Part shown: positions 1-7,820 of the stretch, in pieces
How positions within the stretch are numbered: the stretch's first letter is position 1
Layout: every line of letters begins with the position of its first letter
NCBI RefSeq assembly: GCF_003111645.1
Contig: NZ_CP022187.1
Span: 1,426,001-1,490,000 of the forward strand
DNA length: 64,000 bases
Direction of reading: 5' to 3'
Source of the DNA: Parazoarcus communis
GTDB lineage: Bacteria; Pseudomonadota; Gammaproteobacteria; Burkholderiales; Rhodocyclaceae
Position numbers and translations under genes: made by a program
The notes under the pieces: generated by a model
Told to the model about the DNA's origin: nothing
The model's database searches: none
The model's input: only the letters and a program-made list of their open reading frames with translations

Positions 1-2
1 TG

Positions 3-248
3 TTTCCGTTGCAGCGGCAGGCGACCCCGTGGTCCGAGTTTGCCGTGGTTGCCGACAGCTTCCACACCAAGCCACTGCGTCAGTTTCTGCAATTGAATGG
101 GCGCTACCAGGTGCTGGCGCTCAGCTTGCAACAGATGCAGCTTTTCGAAGGGGAGCGTCACGTGCTTGATGCCGTGACGCTGGCACCCGGCGCGCCGCAG
201 CCGATGAACGCGGCACCCCGAGCAGGCAAGGATTGGAGATACGAATGA
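3..248 (+). pseudogene. Truncated baeRF-domain (eRF1-like) protein, 3' remnant
   Basis: The reading frame is open from the left edge, so the N-terminus lies outside the window. The visible stretch contains ADSFHTKPLRQFLQ and then RYQVLALSLQQMQLFEG. These resemble the central part of bacterial baeRF (bacterial-archaeal eRF1-like) proteins, which normally run to roughly 350-400 residues. Here the frame stops about 80 residues in, and the last 20 residues no longer look like the family, so the C-terminal half is missing. The function of the family is poorly known; a link to ribosome or stress biology has been proposed. Family recall is from motif memory only. It could be a frameshift or a deletion remnant. 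Confidence 0.5.
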
Positions 249-628
249 AAGTGAATCCTCGATGACGCGTCGTTATCCAAAAATTGTCGTCAAAACCAGG
301 GGGCGTTTCCATCTCTTGGGACACGCTTGCCGGACACCTGATTCCCGGGCAAGCGGTGGCCCGCATAGAGGGGGCGTATTGAGGGTGCGCCCAGGTAGCA
401 GGCGCGATTGCAGTTGTTAGATCGGAAACCTGAGGCGCTTGGCAAGCGTACTTCCCATGGATGTATTGCGGATGAGCCTACTTAAAGTAGCCGGCTTCCA
501 TAAAACCCGGGGCGCTTCAAACGGCTCTTGCGCATGACTTCCTCTTTTCTCTGGGAGCCATCCTCTAAAGTTTCTCCTGGTCCGAAAACCCCGGAGCAGG
601 TCAACACCCCTCCGATTCATGACTTTTC
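249..628. other. Gene-free stretch before the Rieske operon
   Basis: About 380 bases with no convincing reading frame in any frame. The short frames present have no recognisable motifs and no ribosome binding site. The sequence is less GC-rich than the flanking genes. It leads into the promoter element of the Rieske operon. Confidence 0.6.
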
Positions 629-631
629 CTG

Positions 632-660
632 ATTAATCAGCACCCAAAGAATCGTTTGTT
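632..660 (+). promoter_or_regulatory. Shared 29-bp operator/promoter element, copy 1 (Rieske operon)
   Basis: The element begins ATTAATCAGC and ends AATCGTTTGTT. The same element, 24 of 29 bases identical, lies at 7661-7689 before the BCCT/DddP operon. Its left end overlaps the palindrome CTGATTAATCAG (629-640). The final TTTGTT (655-660) can serve as a -35 box, with CATAAT (679-684) as -10 after 18 bases; transcription would start near 691. A LysR-type activator site beside the -35 is the simplest reading, and the LysR gene at 6648-7544 is the obvious candidate. The repeat is seen; the regulator assignment is inferred. Confidence 0.65.
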
Positions 661-754
661 GTGCACTTGCGTGAATTTCATAATCCGCCTCAATCGCACT
701 GACCCAAACGCAGGCCAGTTGCGAAATTCCAACCAGGCAGACAGGAGACTCGCA

Positions 755-1963
755 ATGAACGCACCGACCGAAATCCGCAACTTCAAGGTTTTCGAACTCA
801 AGAACGTACTCAATTCGATTGAAGAAGCCGTTGGCCTTGGCAACGAGTTTTATACCGACGACAGCTATTTCAAGTTCGAGCGCGACCGCGTGCTTGCACA
901 GGGCTGGGCATGCATCGGTTTTGCGAGTGACGTCGGGACGAACAACTACGTCAAGCCGATCGAGTTCATGGGCTTGCCCCTTCTGATGATGCGAAATCGC
1001 GACGGTGCGCTGCAGGTATTCCACAACGTGTGCAGCCATCGTGGAATGAAGCTGGTGCATGAGGCAGGTGAAATTCAGGGCCTGATCCGTTGCGCCTACC
1101 ACTCCTGGACGTATGACCTCAACGGCGCACTGAAAGGTACGCCTCACGTTGGCGGGATCAACCAGCACAAGGATCCGCGCTTCGCCTGTGAAAAGCACGG
1201 TCTGAAGGCACTGCGCAGCCACGTCTGGATGGACATGGTGTTCGTCAATCTGTCCGGCACGGCACCGGCATTCGAAGACGCCATCCGGCCGCTCACGGAG
1301 CGTTGGGAGCAGTTCCTGGGCAAGGACGGCATGTCGCTGCTGCGCGCCCCGATCAGCGATGGTGCGATGAGCATCGAGGTGAATTGCAACTGGAAACTCG
1401 CGGTCGAGAACTATTGCGAGGCCTATCACCTCCCCTGGGTGCACCCGAGCCTCAACACCTACTCGCGCCTCGAAGATCACTACAACATCATGTTCGATGG
1501 CAACTTCGCAGGCCAGGGCAGCTACGCCTACAACCTCGCGGACATCGAAGGGACGTCGCTGCCGACCTTCCCTTCGTGGCCTGCGGACCGCATGCGCAAT
1601 GCAGAATACGTTGCGTTCTTCCCCAATGTGCTGCTCGGCATCCAGGCTGACCATGCCTTTGCCATGGTGCTTGAGCCGCTGGCCGCGAACAAGACCGTAG
1701 AGCACCTGCGCCTGTTCTACGTCGGCGACGAAGCTGCACGAAAGGACATCTATGCGGCCAGCCGTCACGCCATCCTCAGCGCCTGGCGAGTGGTGTTCTC
1801 GGAAGACATCGGTGCGGTCGAAGGCATGCAGGCCGGACGTCAGTCGCCGGGCTATCAGGGCGGTGTGTTCTCGCCCGAGATGGACGTACCAACGCACTAC
1901 TTCCATCAGTGGGCCGCGCGCCGGATTCTTTCCGCCAACGGTCAAGGGCAAGAGGCCGCGTGA
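755..1963 (+). CDS. Rieske non-heme iron oxygenase, large (alpha) subunit
   Basis: A 402-residue ring-hydroxylating/demethylating type oxygenase. The Rieske [2Fe-2S] ligands are C93, H95, C113 and H116 (CSHRG ... CAYHSW). The catalytic-domain iron ligands are H225 and H230 (NYCEAYHLPWVH), with D351 as the probable carboxylate. The overall pattern recalls single-component alpha subunits that demethylate quaternary amines (GbcA, CntA, stachydrine demethylase), but the substrate cannot be read from sequence. The start at 755 has AGGAG at 743-747; an upstream in-frame start at 656 lies inside the promoter and is rejected. It is first in a five-gene operon and its stop overlaps the next ATG (TGATG). 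No small beta subunit is present. The rubredoxin-type protein two genes downstream is a plausible electron donor. Confidence 0.9.
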   Translation: MNAPTEIRNFKVFELKNVLNSIEEAVGLGNEFYTDDSYFKFERDRVLAQGWACIGFASDVGTNNYVKPIEFMGLPLLMMRNRDGALQVFHNVCSHRGMKLVHEAGEIQGLIRCAYHSWTYDLNGALKGTPHVGGINQHKDPRFACEKHGLKALRSHVWMDMVFVNLSGTAPAFEDAIRPLTERWEQFLGKDGMSLLRAPISDGAMSIEVNCNWKLAVENYCEAYHLPWVHPSLNTYSRLEDHYNIMFDGNFAGQGSYAYNLADIEGTSLPTFPSWPADRMRNAEYVAFFPNVLLGIQADHAFAMVLEPLAANKTVEHLRLFYVGDEAARKDIYAASRHAILSAWRVVFSEDIGAVEGMQAGRQSPGYQGGVFSPEMDVPTHYFHQWAARRILSANGQGQEAA

Positions 1964-3411
1964 TGAAACACGCGATCGCCAGCCATTGGCAGAACTACAT
2001 CGACGGTCAATGGGTAGATGGTGAGCGTCAGCTTACTGTCTCCAACCCAGCGACCACCCAGCCACTTGCCAGCATCGCACTGGCGGGTATCGATGAGGCC
2101 GAAGCCGCGCTCGACGCGGCCACGCATTGCGCGCAGAACGGCTGGCTGACTTCGACACGCCCCGCGCAGCGGGTGCAGTGGTTGCTGCGTATCGCAGCCG
2201 AAATCCGAGCAGTCACTGATGAAGGCGCGTGGGTACTGTGCCAGGAGAACGGCAAGACCCTGCGCGATGCGCGCGACGAGTTCGTCGAGGCCGCACGCTA
2301 CTTCGAGTACTACGCCGGCATGGCCGACAAGATCGAAGGGATCTCCGTGCCCTTGGGTAACGGCTACGTCGACTTCACGAGCTACGAACCGATGGGGGTC
2401 TCGGTACAGATCGTGCCGTGGAACTTCCCGGTTTCCATCTGCGCCCGCTCGCTGGCCCCTGCCCTGGCGGCAGGGAATGCGGTGGTGGTGAAGTCGCCGG
2501 AGTTGTCGCCACTCGGAATGTGCGTGTTGTTTCGCGCCATCGAGCGTGCCGGCCTGCCGCGAGGCGCAGTCAACCTGTTGTGTGGGCTGGGCAGTGAGGT
2601 CGGCGCGCATCTGGTGAGCAGCCCCAAGGCAAACCAGATCGTGTTTACCGGCTCAGTCCCCACCGGGCAGTCGATTCTCGCCGCGGCAGCGCGCTGGGCA
2701 ACGCCGAGCGTCATGGAACTTGGCGGCAAGTCAGCTGCGTTGGTCTTTCCTGATGCCGACCGCGAACAACTGCTTGCCAGCGTGAAGAGTGGCATTTTCT
2801 TCAACGCCGGTCAGGTGTGCTCAGCGATGTCGCGCCTGCTGGTCCATCGCGACATCCATGACGAGATCGTGGCGGCAGTCGCTGAGATGGCTCAAGGGCT
2901 GGTTAGTGGCCCCGGAGAAGAAGATCCCGATCACACCCCCTTGATCAGCGCCGAGCAGCTGGCGAGGGTCCAGGCCATCTGCAACGACGCCATTGCCGAG
3001 GGTGCCGAAGCTGTTGTGGGCGGCGATCGTCAGAGTGATCGTGCTGGTCACTTCATGCAGCCGACGGTGTTTGCAGGCGTCACACCACAGATGAAGGTCG
3101 CACAGCAGGAGGTGTTTGGACCGGTGCTGGCAGTGATCCCGTTCGACTCCGAGGAGGAAGCCATCGAGATCGCAAATGGCACGCCGTTCGGACTGGTCTC
3201 GGGCGTGTTTACCCAGGACATCAACCGGGCCCTGCGACTGACGCGCCGCCTGCGAAGTGGTCAGGTGTTCGTCAACGAATGGTATGCGGGCGGAATCGAA
3301 ACACCGTTTGGCGGTGTCGGTCTGTCGGGATTTGGTCGCGAGAAAGGCCAGGAAGCCCTGTACAGCTACGTTCGCACGAAGAACGTGGCAATCCGCATCC
3401 AGCAGGACTGA
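1963..3411 (+). CDS. NAD(P)+-dependent aldehyde dehydrogenase
   Basis: A 482-residue ALDH-superfamily enzyme that would oxidise an aldehyde to the acid. Catalytic residues are visible: N154 in VPWNFP, E252 in MELGGKSA and the nucleophile C286 in [10 protein letters not shown]. Length is typical. The start ATG overlaps the Rieske stop codon by one base, so the two are translationally coupled. An aldehyde would be the product of an amine oxidase such as the one encoded at 4822-6138, so this enzyme probably acts one step later in the same pathway. It resembles betaine-aldehyde or aminobutyraldehyde dehydrogenases, but the exact substrate is unknown. Confidence 0.92.
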   Translation: MKHAIASHWQNYIDGQWVDGERQLTVSNPATTQPLASIALAGIDEAEAALDAATHCAQNGWLTSTRPAQRVQWLLRIAAEIRAVTDEGAWVLCQENGKTLRDARDEFVEAARYFEYYAGMADKIEGISVPLGNGYVDFTSYEPMGVSVQIVPWNFPVSICARSLAPALAAGNAVVVKSPELSPLGMCVLFRAIERAGLPRGAVNLLCGLGSEVGAHLVSSPKANQIVFTGSVPTGQSILAAAARWATPSVMELGGKSAALVFPDADREQLLASVKSGIFFNAGQVCSAMSRLLVHRDIHDEIVAAVAEMAQGLVSGPGEEDPDHTPLISAEQLARVQAICNDAIAEGAEAVVGGDRQSDRAGHFMQPTVFAGVTPQMKVAQQEVFGPVLAVIPFDSEEEAIEIANGTPFGLVSGVFTQDINRALRLTRRLRSGQVFVNEWYAGGIETPFGGVGLSGFGREKGQEALYSYVRTKNVAIRIQQD

Positions 3412-3421
3412 GGAGACAGCG

Positions 3422-4810
3422 ATGAAGAAATGGCTCTGCATCATCTGCGGATGGATCTACGACGAGGCCAAGGGCTGGCCGAAGGACGGAATCCTTGCGG
3501 GTACGCGCTGGGAGGATGTCCCCGAGGACTGGAAGTGCCCGGACTGCGGTGTTGGCAAGGCTGATTTCGAAATGATCGAGATCACCGCCCGTGTCGAACC
3601 CGTTCCCGTTGCAGTTCCTGCTTTCGCGACGGTGACGCCGATTCCGGTGCCGTCCCGCGGGCCGATCGTCATCATCGGCAGCGGACATGCAGGCTACAGC
3701 CTCGCAGCAGCAGTCCGCGAACAGAACGACAAGGTCGAAATTGTGGTCTTGACCCGGGAGTCGGGCCATCTCTATTCCAAGCCGGCGCTCTCCATCGCCA
3801 CTTCGCAGGGCCACAGCGCGGAAGAGCTGATGGACGAAGCACCATTCCAGATCGAAAAGCGCCTTAACATCCGCATTTACCCACACTGCGAAGTACGTCG
3901 CATCGATGCTGACGCACATGTTGTCGACACCAGCTTCGGCCCGATGCCTTATGGTCAGCTGGTGCTGGCGCTTGGCGCCAGCCCGATCCGCCTGGATGTG
4001 GCCGGACGCCGCGACGCCATGCTCAGCATCAACAATCTGGACGACTATGCCGCCTTTCAGCGCCAACTCCGCCATGGCGCCAAGGTCGCGATCATCGGCG
4101 ACGGATTGATCGGCTGCGAGTTCGCCAACGACCTTGCAAGCAGCGGCGCTGAAGTCAGCGTCATCGGCATCGGAAAATGGCCCCTCGAGCGAGCAATGCC
4201 CGAAGAAGCCGGACGGTGTTTGCAACAGGCACTGAGCGCACGAGGCGTGCGCTGGCACCTGCAGAACTCGGTGGTGTCCGTTGATGGAGACGAAGGCGCC
4301 TGGCGGATCACGCTCGCCAGCGGCGAACAGGTGGACGCCACTGCCATCATCTCCGCTGTGGGCCTTGCACCCAATGTAGACCTTGCAGCAGATTGCGGCA
4401 TCGATACAGCGCGCGGCATCCGTACCGACGCAAGGCTGCGAACCTCGCAGCCGGACATCTATGCGCTGGGCGACTGCATTGAAATCGACGGCCGCCCGGC
4501 CCCCTACCTCGCGCCGATCAACCTCGGAGTAAAGGCACTGTCCCAAACCTTGCTGGGTCGGCCAACCGAAGTTCAGTACCCGCCGATGCCGGTGATGGTA
4601 AAGACGCCGGCCACGCCAATCACCTTGTTGCTGCCACCCAGTGTTGTCGGCAAGTGGCACAGCACAGCGACCGAAAACGGCTTCTGCTGCGCTTATCACG
4701 ACGACTCCGGACGCATGTGTGGCTTCGCGTTGATCGGTGAAGCCGCGCAGGAAAAACGTCGTGTCTGGACGCAGGAATGCAGCCTGCGCATTACACAAGA
4801 AGCCGCCTGA
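3422..4810 (+). CDS. Rubredoxin / rubredoxin reductase fusion
   Basis: A 462-residue protein. Residues 1-52 are a rubredoxin with iron ligands C6, C9 (CIICG) and C39, C42 (CPDCG). A proline/valine-rich linker (about 55-77) follows. From about residue 78 there is a two-dinucleotide-fold FAD/NAD(P)H reductase, with [10 protein letters not shown] for [17 protein letters not shown] for NAD(P)H and a C-terminal ALGDC motif. In alkane or Rieske systems these two activities are usually separate proteins. Here one chain could pass electrons from NAD(P)H to rubredoxin and on to the Rieske oxygenase at 755. RBS GAGGAGA lies 7 bases upstream. The partner assignment is inference from the operon. Confidence 0.9.
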   Translation: MKKWLCIICGWIYDEAKGWPKDGILAGTRWEDVPEDWKCPDCGVGKADFEMIEITARVEPVPVAVPAFATVTPIPVPSRGPIVIIGSGHAGYSLAAAVREQNDKVEIVVLTRESGHLYSKPALSIATSQGHSAEELMDEAPFQIEKRLNIRIYPHCEVRRIDADAHVVDTSFGPMPYGQLVLALGASPIRLDVAGRRDAMLSINNLDDYAAFQRQLRHGAKVAIIGDGLIGCEFANDLASSGAEVSVIGIGKWPLERAMPEEAGRCLQQALSARGVRWHLQNSVVSVDGDEGAWRITLASGEQVDATAIISAVGLAPNVDLAADCGIDTARGIRTDARLRTSQPDIYALGDCIEIDGRPAPYLAPINLGVKALSQTLLGRPTEVQYPPMPVMVKTPATPITLLLPPSVVGKWHSTATENGFCCAYHDDSGRMCGFALIGEAAQEKRRVWTQECSLRITQEAA

Positions 4811-4821
4811 GCGAGCAGATC

Positions 4822-6138
4822 ATGAACCTTCCCAACGACGACAAAACTTGCGGCTGGTATGCAGCACTGCCCGCCCCCAAACCCGTGCGTACCCTGTCAG
4901 GGCAGCAAACGGCGGATTACGTGATTATCGGTGCGGGTTTTGCCGGGCTGGCGGCGGCTCGCCGCCTGGCCACGCTCGAGCCAGAAGCCCGCGTCATTCT
5001 GGTCGATGCACAGCGGGTCGCCGAGGGTGCCTCGGGTCGCAATTCCGGATTTGTAATCGACCTGCCGCACAAGTTCGCGCTTGAGCATCCGGACCCCGCA
5101 CACAAGCAGCGCCTTCTCGGCCTGAATCGTGCAGCAATCGCACAGCTCGAATCGCTGATCGCCGAACACGATATCGAATGCCAGTGGTCACACGCAGGAA
5201 AATATCAGGGTGCTGTTGGCGAGCGCGGGCTAGCCTATCTGGCACACTTCGAGAAACTGCTTTCCGGCCTCGGCGAACCCTTTCGCATGGTCGAGCGCGA
5301 TGAACTGCAAAGGGTGCTCGGCACAACGCATTACAGCCGCGCGATCTTTACCCCGGGTTGTTACCTGATGCAGCCTGCTGCACTCGTGCGGGGGCTGGGT
5401 GATTCCTTGCCGGAAAACGTAGAGCTGCTGGAAAACTCCCCCATCACGCGGCTTGAACGCGATGGCAAGGGCGGCTTCGTGCTGCTTGGCAATGCCGGGA
5501 CGATTCGCACGCCACGCCTGCTGCTCGGCACCAGCATCTTCACCCAGGAGTTCGGCTACCTGAAAAACCGTCTGTTGCCGGTCATGACCTTTGCCAGCTG
5601 GACCCGCCCGCTCAACGACGACGAATGCAAACGCTACACCGGCACCTTCAACTGGGGCCTGACCCCAGCGGACCACGCGGGCACGACGGTCAGAATGACT
5701 CAGGACAAGCGCTTGATCATTCGCAACACCTACAAGCACGTACCCAAGTACGGACGCAGCATTGATGACAAGGCCCGCTCGGACATTCGCAGCGATCATC
5801 GCAAGGCGCTCGTAAAGCGCTTTCCTGACCTTGCCGAAGTGCCCTTCACCCACACGTGGGGCGGGGTTTATGCGATTTCACGCAACTTCACCAACTTCTT
5901 TGGTCAGCTTGAAGAGGGCGTTTTCGCGTCAGCTTGCGACAACGGCGTGGGCGCGGCGTGGGGAACGATCTCCGGTACCCTGCTGGCAGATATGGCGGTC
6001 GGCGCGGACTCATCCCTGCTGCACGACATCCAGGCCGTGACGGGGATGCCCTCGCTGAACCCACCGGAGCCTTTCCTTGGATTCGGGGTGCGTTCTCGCA
6101 TCAAACTGGCAGCATGGAACAGCAGGAGTGAGCTATGA
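4822..6138 (+). CDS. FAD-dependent amine oxidoreductase (PuuB/DadA-like)
   Basis: A 438-residue DAO-family flavoprotein. The N-terminal dinucleotide fold is YVIIGAGFAGLAAARRL (from about residue 33), followed by the ASGRNSGF motif common in gamma-glutamylputrescine oxidase and related amine oxidases. The C-terminal FAD region includes GVFASACDNGVG. Such enzymes oxidise secondary or primary amines to an aldehyde or imine, which fits the aldehyde dehydrogenase upstream. The start at 4822 was chosen because it lies just after the stop of the rubredoxin fusion (4810); an earlier in-frame ATG at 4777 overlaps that gene. The stop overlaps the next start (ATGA). The substrate is unknown. Confidence 0.87.
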   Translation: MNLPNDDKTCGWYAALPAPKPVRTLSGQQTADYVIIGAGFAGLAAARRLATLEPEARVILVDAQRVAEGASGRNSGFVIDLPHKFALEHPDPAHKQRLLGLNRAAIAQLESLIAEHDIECQWSHAGKYQGAVGERGLAYLAHFEKLLSGLGEPFRMVERDELQRVLGTTHYSRAIFTPGCYLMQPAALVRGLGDSLPENVELLENSPITRLERDGKGGFVLLGNAGTIRTPRLLLGTSIFTQEFGYLKNRLLPVMTFASWTRPLNDDECKRYTGTFNWGLTPADHAGTTVRMTQDKRLIIRNTYKHVPKYGRSIDDKARSDIRSDHRKALVKRFPDLAEVPFTHTWGGVYAISRNFTNFFGQLEEGVFASACDNGVGAAWGTISGTLLADMAVGADSSLLHDIQAVTGMPSLNPPEPFLGFGVRSRIKLAAWNSRSEL

Positions 6139-6542
6139 CAGAACTTACGCAACCCCGTGTCGGCGTGCGTCTCGTCGACCACACCGACCTCGGCTTTGTG
6201 GTTCGTGGTGGCCCGCCAGGGGCTGCCTACGTGGCACGTGCGTTCAGCAATGAAGTGTCACCCAACCTGGGCGTCGGATTTGCGCGCTGGGAAGGTGCGG
6301 ACGTAAGCTGGACGACCCTTTACGAAGAGGTCATCTTCACCATCGAAGGGTGCCTCGAAGTCGAATCAGACGGTGTAAAGCACGCTGTAAAGCCAGGCCA
6401 GGTGCTGCTGATACCAAAGTGCACTGCCCTGAAGTACGGCGGTTTTGCACTTTTTGGATACGTGGTCTATCCCGGAAACTGGAAAGAGCTCTGCGACGAG
6501 GAATGCCCGGACGACCCCGCCACCTGCGAACGCAAACGCTGA
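6135..6542 (+). CDS. EutQ-like cupin-domain protein
   Basis: A 135-residue small beta-barrel (cupin) protein. The pattern of an acidic EEVIFTIEGCLEVESDG strand followed by KPGQVLLIPKCTALKY resembles the cupin of EutQ-type ethanolamine-utilisation proteins. It starts inside the stop of the upstream oxidase gene (ATGA), so it is the fifth and last gene of the operon. It may be a small enzyme or a binding protein for an intermediate. The C-terminus is Cys/Asp-rich. No role can be assigned from sequence. Confidence 0.75.
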   Translation: MTELTQPRVGVRLVDHTDLGFVVRGGPPGAAYVARAFSNEVSPNLGVGFARWEGADVSWTTLYEEVIFTIEGCLEVESDGVKHAVKPGQVLLIPKCTALKYGGFALFGYVVYPGNWKELCDEECPDDPATCERKR

Positions 6543-6647
6543 CTTGAACGCACGCTATTCAACAGCGTTTGAAGGCACAATTTCGCACCGGGCTTGTGTG
6601 CCCGGGAAAGGCCCTGACAGAGAGGCCCTGCCGGAACGTCAAGCACA

Positions 6648-7544
6648 ATGAAAATTCAGCCCCTTCCGCCTTTCAAGGCACTCATTGCGTTCGAGGCAAC
6701 AGCCCGCCTCGGCAGTTTCACGCGTGCAGCCTCGGAGCTCAACGTCACCCAGGGCGCGATCAGCAGACAGATCGCCGTACTTGAGGACATGCTGGGTGCC
6801 CACCTGCTCGACCGCACGACACGTTCGGTATGCCTTACCCCGACAGGAGAGCAGTACTTTCATTCAGCACGTGAAGCCTTGCTTGCGCTCGCGGACGCCA
6901 CTCACCAGATCAAGCGCTGGCACGGCGACCAGCAAGTCACCGTTGCAACCAGCACCGCGCTGGCTTCGATGTGGCTGCTGCCAAGGATTCCCGAGTTCAA
7001 CGAACTGCATGAGGGCATCGACCTCCGCATCGTTGCATATGATCACGTCAAGGATCATCAAAAGCTCGAGTGCGACCTCGCGGTTTATTACTGCAAGAGC
7101 CTGCCTGGCGGCATGAAAAGCACGCCTATCTGCAACGAAGCCATCTTTCCGATCTGCAGTCCGGCGTATCTTGCCCGACACCCGAATCTGTCTTCGCCGC
7201 AGGATCTGGCGAATTGCACGTGGTTGTGGCTGGATGAATCCGAGCGCGACTGGATCAGCTGGACACAATGGTTTCGCCAGCTCAATCTTCCGCTGGTCAC
7301 ACCGCGCAACAAGATCAACCTCAACAACTATTCCTTGGTCATACAGGCTGCACTCAGTGGCCAGGGCATTGCACTGGGCTGGCACAACCTTGTCGAGCAG
7401 TATCTCAACGCCGGCACCCTCGTCAAGCCGATAGCGGACGTGCTCGAAACAGATGCCCAATTCCTCGTCCTCGAGAAGCCCGGTCCGCATGAGCGCCGAA
7501 GGAGCGTCGCGTGCTTCAGGGAATGGCTGCTCTCTCTGAAATAG
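6648..7544 (+). CDS. LysR-family transcriptional regulator (GcvA-like)
   Basis: A 298-residue LTTR. The N-terminal winged helix is at residues 5-65 (FEATARLGSFTRAASELNVTQGAISRQ), followed by the linker helix and a periplasmic-binding-protein-like effector domain. The FPICSPAYLARHP segment is typical of the GcvA subgroup. It lies between the Rieske operon and the BCCT/DddP operon on the same strand. The shared 29-bp element in front of both operons makes it the best candidate for their common activator (inference). The Shine-Dalgarno is weak. A hairpin terminator at 7580-7614 follows the gene. Confidence 0.92.
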   Translation: MKIQPLPPFKALIAFEATARLGSFTRAASELNVTQGAISRQIAVLEDMLGAHLLDRTTRSVCLTPTGEQYFHSAREALLALADATHQIKRWHGDQQVTVATSTALASMWLLPRIPEFNELHEGIDLRIVAYDHVKDHQKLECDLAVYYCKSLPGGMKSTPICNEAIFPICSPAYLARHPNLSSPQDLANCTWLWLDESERDWISWTQWFRQLNLPLVTPRNKINLNNYSLVIQAALSGQGIALGWHNLVEQYLNAGTLVKPIADVLETDAQFLVLEKPGPHERRRSVACFREWLLSLK

Positions 7545-7579
7545 CGTCTGATCCGAAAGCGAATGACTGGTCTTGACTG

Positions 7580-7614
7580 CCCTGCCCCGCGAATCGCGGC
7601 TGCAGGGATTTTTT
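7580..7614 (+). terminator. Rho-independent terminator after the LysR gene
   Basis: An outer stem CCCTGC/GCAGGG encloses an inner CCGCG-AAT-CGCGG stem, followed by ATTTTTT. It separates the LysR gene from the BCCT operon promoter. Confidence 0.85.
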
Positions 7615-7660
7615 ATGTCGAAAGGCAAAGGCGCGGGGCTCAATGACATTACTGAAAGTC

Positions 7661-7689
7661 ATTAATCAGCCGCACAAAAATCGTTTGTT
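7661..7689 (+). promoter_or_regulatory. Shared 29-bp operator/promoter element, copy 2 (BCCT-DddP operon)
   Basis: Matches the element at 632-660 in 24 of 29 bases, with the same length and no gaps: ATTAATCAGC at the left and AATCGTTTGTT at the right. TTTGTT at 7684-7689 would be the -35 box, and AACAAT at 7708-7713 the -10 after 18 bases, the same spacing as in copy 1. Predicted transcription start is near 7720, about 100 bases before the BCCT start codon. Bases are seen; promoter function is inferred. Confidence 0.65.
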
Positions 7690-7725
7690 ACAGCGCGTCG
7701 ATTTCTTAACAATCGACTCACCCGA

Positions 7726-7739
7726 TTGATCCGGATCAA
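7726..7739 (+). promoter_or_regulatory. Perfect FNR/Dnr-type palindrome
   Basis: TTGATCCGGATCAA is an exact TTGAT-N4-ATCAA box. It lies just downstream of the start site predicted from the shared promoter element (about +6 to +20). That position suits repression under low oxygen better than activation. No good -10 is seen at the class II distance (near 7762-7767), which also argues against activation from a second promoter. Confidence 0.75.
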
Positions 7740-7820
7740 AAGAGATTCTGACGTCGGTCACTGCGGTTCAGCCAGCCTCACCGTGCTGAAGCCACACAAA
7801 AATAGAATGAGGAGACATCA

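Noticed and set aside
617-1951. 444-codon minus-strand frame
   Set aside because: Antisense to the Rieske gene, whose metal ligands are all in place on the other strand.
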